Source: Chryseobacterium sp. (GTDB lineage Bacteria; Bacteroidota; Bacteroidia; Flavobacteriales; Weeksellaceae). From it: a stretch of DNA of 64,000 nucleotides. The position numbers and the translations under genes are program-made. This document shows, in pieces, positions 60,067 to 64,000 of the stretch. Numbering within the stretch: position 1 is the first letter of the stretch; each line of letters opens with the position of its first letter. The stretch spans positions 1,116,001-1,180,000 of the forward strand of contig NZ_CP044507.1 in NCBI RefSeq assembly GCF_008831505.1, in the 5' to 3' direction. The notes under the pieces are model-generated. The model did not search any database. It worked only from the letters and a program-made list of their open reading frames with translations, and was not told the DNA's origin.

Positions 60067-61302
60067 TTAATGTCCATGACCTTCCTCTCCCTTATTATTC
60101 ATTTTAGCTAAGATAAAGAAGGCATTTTTAACTACTACTTTAGCATTGCCGGGAATTATTTTTAAAGGTGTAATTTGAGTATAGCCCAAATCTGTAACTC
60201 CTTTAGCAACCGGAATTTTCTCAAAGCTTACTTCCTTTTCCTCAGTTGTTTTTTTGTTACTTTCCTTTTTTAAAGCTGATACTTTTTCGTTTTTTCCTTC
60301 TTCTTCGTGCTCGTTCTGTATAATAAAGATAAAATCCTGACCCTTATCATTCACTATAGCTTCGGTAGGAACGGATGCAGCAGTTTGATTATCAAGACTT
60401 ATGACTGCGGTAACATTCATGCCATCAATAAGACCTGTCCGGTCTCCGACGACTTGCGCGTGAACAGGAACAGTTTTACTTTCTCCTTCAAAGGCTGTAC
60501 CTATTGAAGTTATTTTTGCATCGTACTCCTTTCCTGGACTGTTTGTTAATGTAAAGTGAATGGTTTGCCCCGGTTGTACTTTACCCAGATCTTTTTCATA
60601 TACATAGATATCCAAATGAAGCGCTGAGTTGCTTACAATTTCGGCAATTGGCGAAGCCATGTCCACATTACTCCCTATTTGCGCTATCACTTTACTTACC
60701 GTTCCGCTGATGGGCGCGCGAACAGAAAGGGACGAGCTGTAACCCTGAGCAGCCCCAATGCTGCCCAGCTGTTTCTGCAGTCCGGAGCGCTGGCTTCTTA
60801 ATGTTGCAAGATCTGTCTGTGCCTGCTGAAATTTCTTTAGCGGTGCAGCATTTCCTTTATAAAGCTGCTGGGCACGGGTAACTTCCAGTTCTGCCATTCT
60901 GATCTGACCATTAACCTGCTGAAGCTGCTGCTGCATCACGATTAAATCGGGGTTTGAAATGGTTGCTATAACTTTTCCCTTTGATACATAACTTCCAGGT
61001 TGTACATACAGGGAGCGTACTATACCGCTGTATGAGGGCGTGACAAATGCCTTATTCTGATTCGGCACCGTGAGCATACCGCTCACTTTTATGGTATTAG
61101 AAAGCTCCTTACTTTCAATACTTCCCATTTGAATTCCAACTGTCCTAATCTGTTCTTCGGTGAAATGTGCCACACCAGGTTCTTCATGCTCATCAGGCTT
61201 CTCCACTTCCGTTGCTGCTTTGGTTTCAGTGACTTCCGATTCTTTTTTACATCCTGTCAACAAGACAGAGACTGCAAACATAAGGGTGATATATTTTTTC
61301 AT
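60067..61302 (-). CDS. RND efflux periplasmic adaptor subunit (CzcB/CusB-like)
   Basis: The 411-residue protein is a membrane-fusion protein with a lipobox (LMFAVSVLLTGC), a coiled-coil hairpin (LQQVNGQIRMAELEVTRAQQ and QTDLATLRSQRSGLQKQL), a lipoyl/barrel-hybrid part (VRAPISGTVSKVIAQIGSNV), and a beta-barrel domain. A Lys/Glu-rich C-terminal insertion (KESNKKTTEEKEV) interrupts the last domain, and the C-terminus is GEEGHGH, a possible metal contact. It links the CusA-type pump to the outer membrane channel. It lies 21 bases after the pump gene. Confidence 0.9.
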   Translation of the reverse strand: MKKYITLMFAVSVLLTGCKKESEVTETKAATEVEKPDEHEEPGVAHFTEEQIRTVGIQMGSIESKELSNTIKVSGMLTVPNQNKAFVTPSYSGIVRSLYVQPGSYVSKGKVIATISNPDLIVMQQQLQQVNGQIRMAELEVTRAQQLYKGNAAPLKKFQQAQTDLATLRSQRSGLQKQLGSIGAAQGYSSSLSVRAPISGTVSKVIAQIGSNVDMASPIAEIVSNSALHLDIYVYEKDLGKVQPGQTIHFTLTNSPGKEYDAKITSIGTAFEGESKTVPVHAQVVGDRTGLIDGMNVTAVISLDNQTAASVPTEAIVNDKGQDFIFIIQNEHEEEGKNEKVSALKKESNKKTTEEKEVSFEKIPVAKGVTDLGYTQITPLKIIPGNAKVVVKNAFFILAKMNNKGEEGHGH

Positions 61303-61323
61303 GTTATATTCTCTTTTGGATCC

Positions 61324-64000
61324 TTAATTTTTAATATAGTAGTTGTATTGTATTACTGCCATGTTGTATTCGTTCAGAGCAATCAAATAGTTTTTTCTGA
61401 TATCTATCGCTTGGGTAAAAAACTGATGCATTTCAGAAAACCCTATTTCCCCAGCTTTGTAACTCAGCATTGCCGCATCAAAAATTTGATCTGCCTGCTT
61501 TAAACCTATGCCTTCATAATACTTAAGCATTTCAGCAGCCTTCAGAATTTCGGTATAGCTGGTGCGGGTTTGTGCCGCGAACTGATTTTGCTGATAACGC
61601 AACTGAGATTGTTGAATTTCGACCTCGGCTTCTGCAGACTTCAATTTGGATTTATAAGCAGTTTTTCCAAAAATGGGAAAATCTACCGCTACAGAAAAGC
61701 CCGTTATCGGATCCTTCATTCCGTATAATCTCTGGGAAAATACCCTTCCCGAAAAGTCAGGTTTATTCTGCATTTTCTGAACATCTATATTAGCCCGTGC
61801 GATTTCTATATTCTGCTGCTGCAGTGCCAGTGAAGGATGAAAACTGTCTGACGCTAAATCCTCCAAATCCAATTTCTGCAAGTTTGTGTCTACCGGCAAG
61901 TATAGCGCCTGACTATCAAGAAACAGACTGAGTTGTTGCTGCTGTGCTACAATATTTTGAAGATTCTGCTGCCGTTGAGCTTGAAGCTCTTTCATCCGTG
62001 CTTCCGCTGCAATATTTTCGAGACCGGCAGCTTCGCCAGTTTTAAAACGAAGATTAGCTGCTTCGTACATGGAAGTATAATACTCATCAAGTTTTTGGTA
62101 GAGTTTACCAACATCCTGAAGGTACCAAAGCTGGTAAAAAGCTGTATTTACTTCCCTTTTTATCACCGCGTCCAGCATGTTTTTATTCAGCTTGTGAAAT
62201 TTCAACTGCTCCTCAAAATATTTTCTTTTTGCTTTATATAATCCGGGCCACTGGATGGATTGCTGGATTCCAATTTTAAAATCGCCATCCGGATCACTTG
62301 GTCTCATATCGTCGTTTTCTACAAAGATCCCAGTCTTGGGAATTTCACGTGCAGTTTTAGTTTCCAGTAGGGCTTTATTGACCTGGGCAGTGTTTACAGT
62401 GTACTGCAGATTATTCTCCAACGCTATTTTCACCGCTTCATTTGGTGAAATTCTTTCTTGCGCACTGAGTGCACCTACGGAAGAGCACAGTAAAATTATC
62501 AGCGTTAAATACGATTTGTTTTTACTATTTCTCAATTTGTTTTTGATTTGATTCTTAGAATTAAATATGATATACAGTAGAGGCAAGACAAATAAGGTAA
62601 GGAAGGTTGCTGTTACCAAACCTCCGATTACTACTGTTGCCAATGGTCTTTGAACTTCGGCACCGCTACCCGTAGAAAAAGCCATCGGGAAGAATCCGAA
62701 TGATGCGACTGCCGCGGTCATCAACACAGGACGAAGCCTGGTGGTTGTACCCTGAATGACTCTCCTGATAATATTGTTAACGCCGGATTTCTGCAGATCC
62801 TTGAAGGTGCTGACTAAAACAATTCCATTAAGTACTGCCACCCCGAATAACGCAATGAAGCCGACTCCCGCTGAAATACTGAAAGGCATATCCCTAATCA
62901 GCAGTGCAAAGACCCCACCGATCGCACTCATTGGTATTGCGGTAAAAATAAGTATGCTGTCTTTGAAGTTACGGAAGGTGAAGTACAGTAAAAGAAAAAT
63001 AAGAGCTAAGGCTACCGGAACTGCTATTTGCAATCGTGAAGAGGCCTGCTTCAAATTTTCGAATGTTCCACCATATGTATAGTAATAGCCGGCGGGTAAG
63101 ATGTTTGCATCATTAAGTTTGCTCTGAATTTCAGTTACTACACTTTCTACATCTCTATCTTTTACATTAAAGCCTACAACAATCCGGCGCTTGCCATCTT
63201 CACGACTGATTTGTGCCGGTCCGTCTTTATATTCAACCTTTGCTACCTGAGAAAGCGGAATTTGCACGCCGTTTTCAGTTGGAATAAACAGGTTACTCAC
63301 GTCGTCGATAGAACTTCGGCTCACACTGTCGAGCCGTGCGACCAAATTAAATTTCCTTTCGTCCTCGAATACTACTCCGGCGGTTTCGCCCGCAAAGGCT
63401 GTGCTCACTGTATGGTTTATATCCTCAATATTCAATCCATAAGAGGCCAGCCTCGCCCTGTCGTAAGTAATGGTTATCTGGGGCAAACCCACCGTTTGCT
63501 CAATTTGTGGTTCGGTGGCACCTTCTACTGTTTGTACTATTTTGGCAACTTCCGGTGCCAGTTTCGCAAGGGTATCTATGTTTTCACCAAATATTTTAAC
63601 CGCTACGTCCTGGCGCACTCCCGTCATTAACTCGTTGAAGCGCATCTGTATTGGTTGGGATACTTCGAAGAATACTCCCGGAATCATTTCAAGCTTCTCC
63701 ATCATCTCAGCGCTCAAATCCTCATAAGATTTATTGCTGTCCTTCCATTCTTTTTTGGGTTTCAGGGTCACAATAAGGTCAGTTGCCTCGGGCGGCATGG
63801 GGTCTGTGGGAACTTCGGCACTACCGGTTTTACCCACCACCGTGTTCACTTCTGGAAAAGATTTCAGAATTCGGCTTGCCTGCATAGAAGTCTCTATACT
63901 TTGTGAAAGTGAGGTACCCTGTGGCAGTATGCAGTGGACGGCAAAATCGCCTTCCTGCAACTGCGGTATAAATTCGCCTCCCATTCGGGAAAATAAAAAT
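61324..64000 (-). CDS. CusA/CzcA-type heavy-metal RND pump fused to a TolC-like outer membrane factor, N-terminus cut by window edge
   Basis: At least 892 residues in a frame that continues beyond the right edge. The first ~470 residues are the C-terminal half of an HME-type RND pump: GGEFIPQLQEGDFAVHC, SQPIQMRFNELMTGVRQDVA, and several membrane helices from VALALIFLLLYFTF to TFLTLFVLPLLYIIF. The remainder (~400 residues) is a TolC-like outer membrane factor, beginning with a signal-like segment (YLTLIILLCSSVGALSAQ), with paired coiled coils such as EARMKELQAQRQQNLQNIVA and a final FTQAIDIRKNYLIALNEYN. Fusion of pump and OMF in one gene is common in Bacteroidota. It starts the leftward metal-efflux operon. 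Confidence 0.9.
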   Translation of the reverse strand, partial: FLFSRMGGEFIPQLQEGDFAVHCILPQGTSLSQSIETSMQASRILKSFPEVNTVVGKTGSAEVPTDPMPPEATDLIVTLKPKKEWKDSNKSYEDLSAEMMEKLEMIPGVFFEVSQPIQMRFNELMTGVRQDVAVKIFGENIDTLAKLAPEVAKIVQTVEGATEPQIEQTVGLPQITITYDRARLASYGLNIEDINHTVSTAFAGETAGVVFEDERKFNLVARLDSVSRSSIDDVSNLFIPTENGVQIPLSQVAKVEYKDGPAQISREDGKRRIVVGFNVKDRDVESVVTEIQSKLNDANILPAGYYYTYGGTFENLKQASSRLQIAVPVALALIFLLLYFTFRNFKDSILIFTAIPMSAIGGVFALLIRDMPFSISAGVGFIALFGVAVLNGIVLVSTFKDLQKSGVNNIIRRVIQGTTTRLRPVLMTAAVASFGFFPMAFSTGSGAEVQRPLATVVIGGLVTATFLTLFVLPLLYIIFNSKNQIKNKLRNSKNKSYLTLIILLCSSVGALSAQERISPNEAVKIALENNLQYTVNTAQVNKALLETKTAREIPKTGIFVENDDMRPSDPDGDFKIGIQQSIQWPGLYKAKRKYFEEQLKFHKLNKNMLDAVIKREVNTAFYQLWYLQDVGKLYQKLDEYYTSMYEAANLRFKTGEAAGLENIAAEARMKELQAQRQQNLQNIVAQQQQLSLFLDSQALYLPVDTNLQKLDLEDLASDSFHPSLALQQQNIEIARANIDVQKMQNKPDFSGRVFSQRLYGMKDPITGFSVAVDFPIFGKTAYKSKLKSAEAEVEIQQSQLRYQQNQFAAQTRTSYTEILKAAEMLKYYEGIGLKQADQIFDAAMLSYKAGEIGFSEMHQFFTQAIDIRKNYLIALNEYNMAVIQYNYYIKN

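Overview
The window looks like chromosomal DNA from a member of the Flavobacteriia, most likely the Chryseobacterium/Elizabethkingia branch (Weeksellaceae). The indications are a PafA-type alkaline phosphatase, adjacent gldB and gldC, a type IX secretion sorting domain, a CGA/CIA-like class A beta-lactamase, a monomeric isocitrate dehydrogenase, a CusA-type pump fused to its outer membrane factor, and many promoters with the Bacteroidota -7 motif TAnnTTTG and no clear Shine-Dalgarno. The organism assignment is inference from gene content. No rRNA, tRNA or CRISPR array was seen.

Layout. 0-7.5 kb: a gene cut by the left edge, pafA, a barnase/barstar pair, nadE, gldB-gldC, a Cys/Met PLP enzyme and a DinB-fold gene. 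7.5-9.1 kb: a REP-like hairpin array around a Y1 (RAYT-type) transposase. 9.1-13.7 kb: threonylcarbamoyl-AMP synthase, CCA-adding enzyme, thiol peroxidase, a DUF763 gene and a Crp/Fnr regulator. 13.8-18.4 kb: a run of small SRPBCC, VOC, DUF1801 and NTF2-fold genes that starts with a frameshifted DinB gene. 18.6-28.7 kb: pheT, then a leftward operon (oxidoreductase, beta-lactamase, M23 peptidase, hydroxyacyl-CoA dehydrogenase, membrane glycosyltransferase-like protein), then pcm and small acidic proteins. 28.8-39.4 kb: hutU, a DUF559 nuclease gene enclosed by inverted 52-bp repeats, a fasciclin lipoprotein, a TonB-dependent receptor, an S41 protease and isocitrate dehydrogenase. 39.5-46.7 kb: a DNA repair block with topoisomerase IB, SDR, LigD (split by a frameshift at A10), Ku and, divergently, exonuclease III. 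47-54.3 kb: a P-type cation ATPase, an M28 peptidase, a T9SS cargo protein and aminopeptidase P. 54.4-64 kb: an orphan contractile-injection tube protein, mnmE, and then an apparent genomic island.

The island begins just after the mnmE stop codon. It carries an N-terminally truncated ArdA-like antirestriction gene, a serine recombinase, a fragment of a DUF3298-like gene and a leftward metal-efflux set (CusA-OMF fusion, periplasmic adaptor, Zn/Cd/Pb P-type ATPase) that runs off the right edge.

The most unusual items are the two repeat systems (RAYT with REP hairpins; DUF559 with 52-bp inverted repeats), the LigD A10 frameshift, and the orphan tube protein. Three frame breaks in this window (14.08, 28.30 and 44.50 kb) all sit at homopolymers, so sequencing or assembly error must be excluded before biology is inferred from them.
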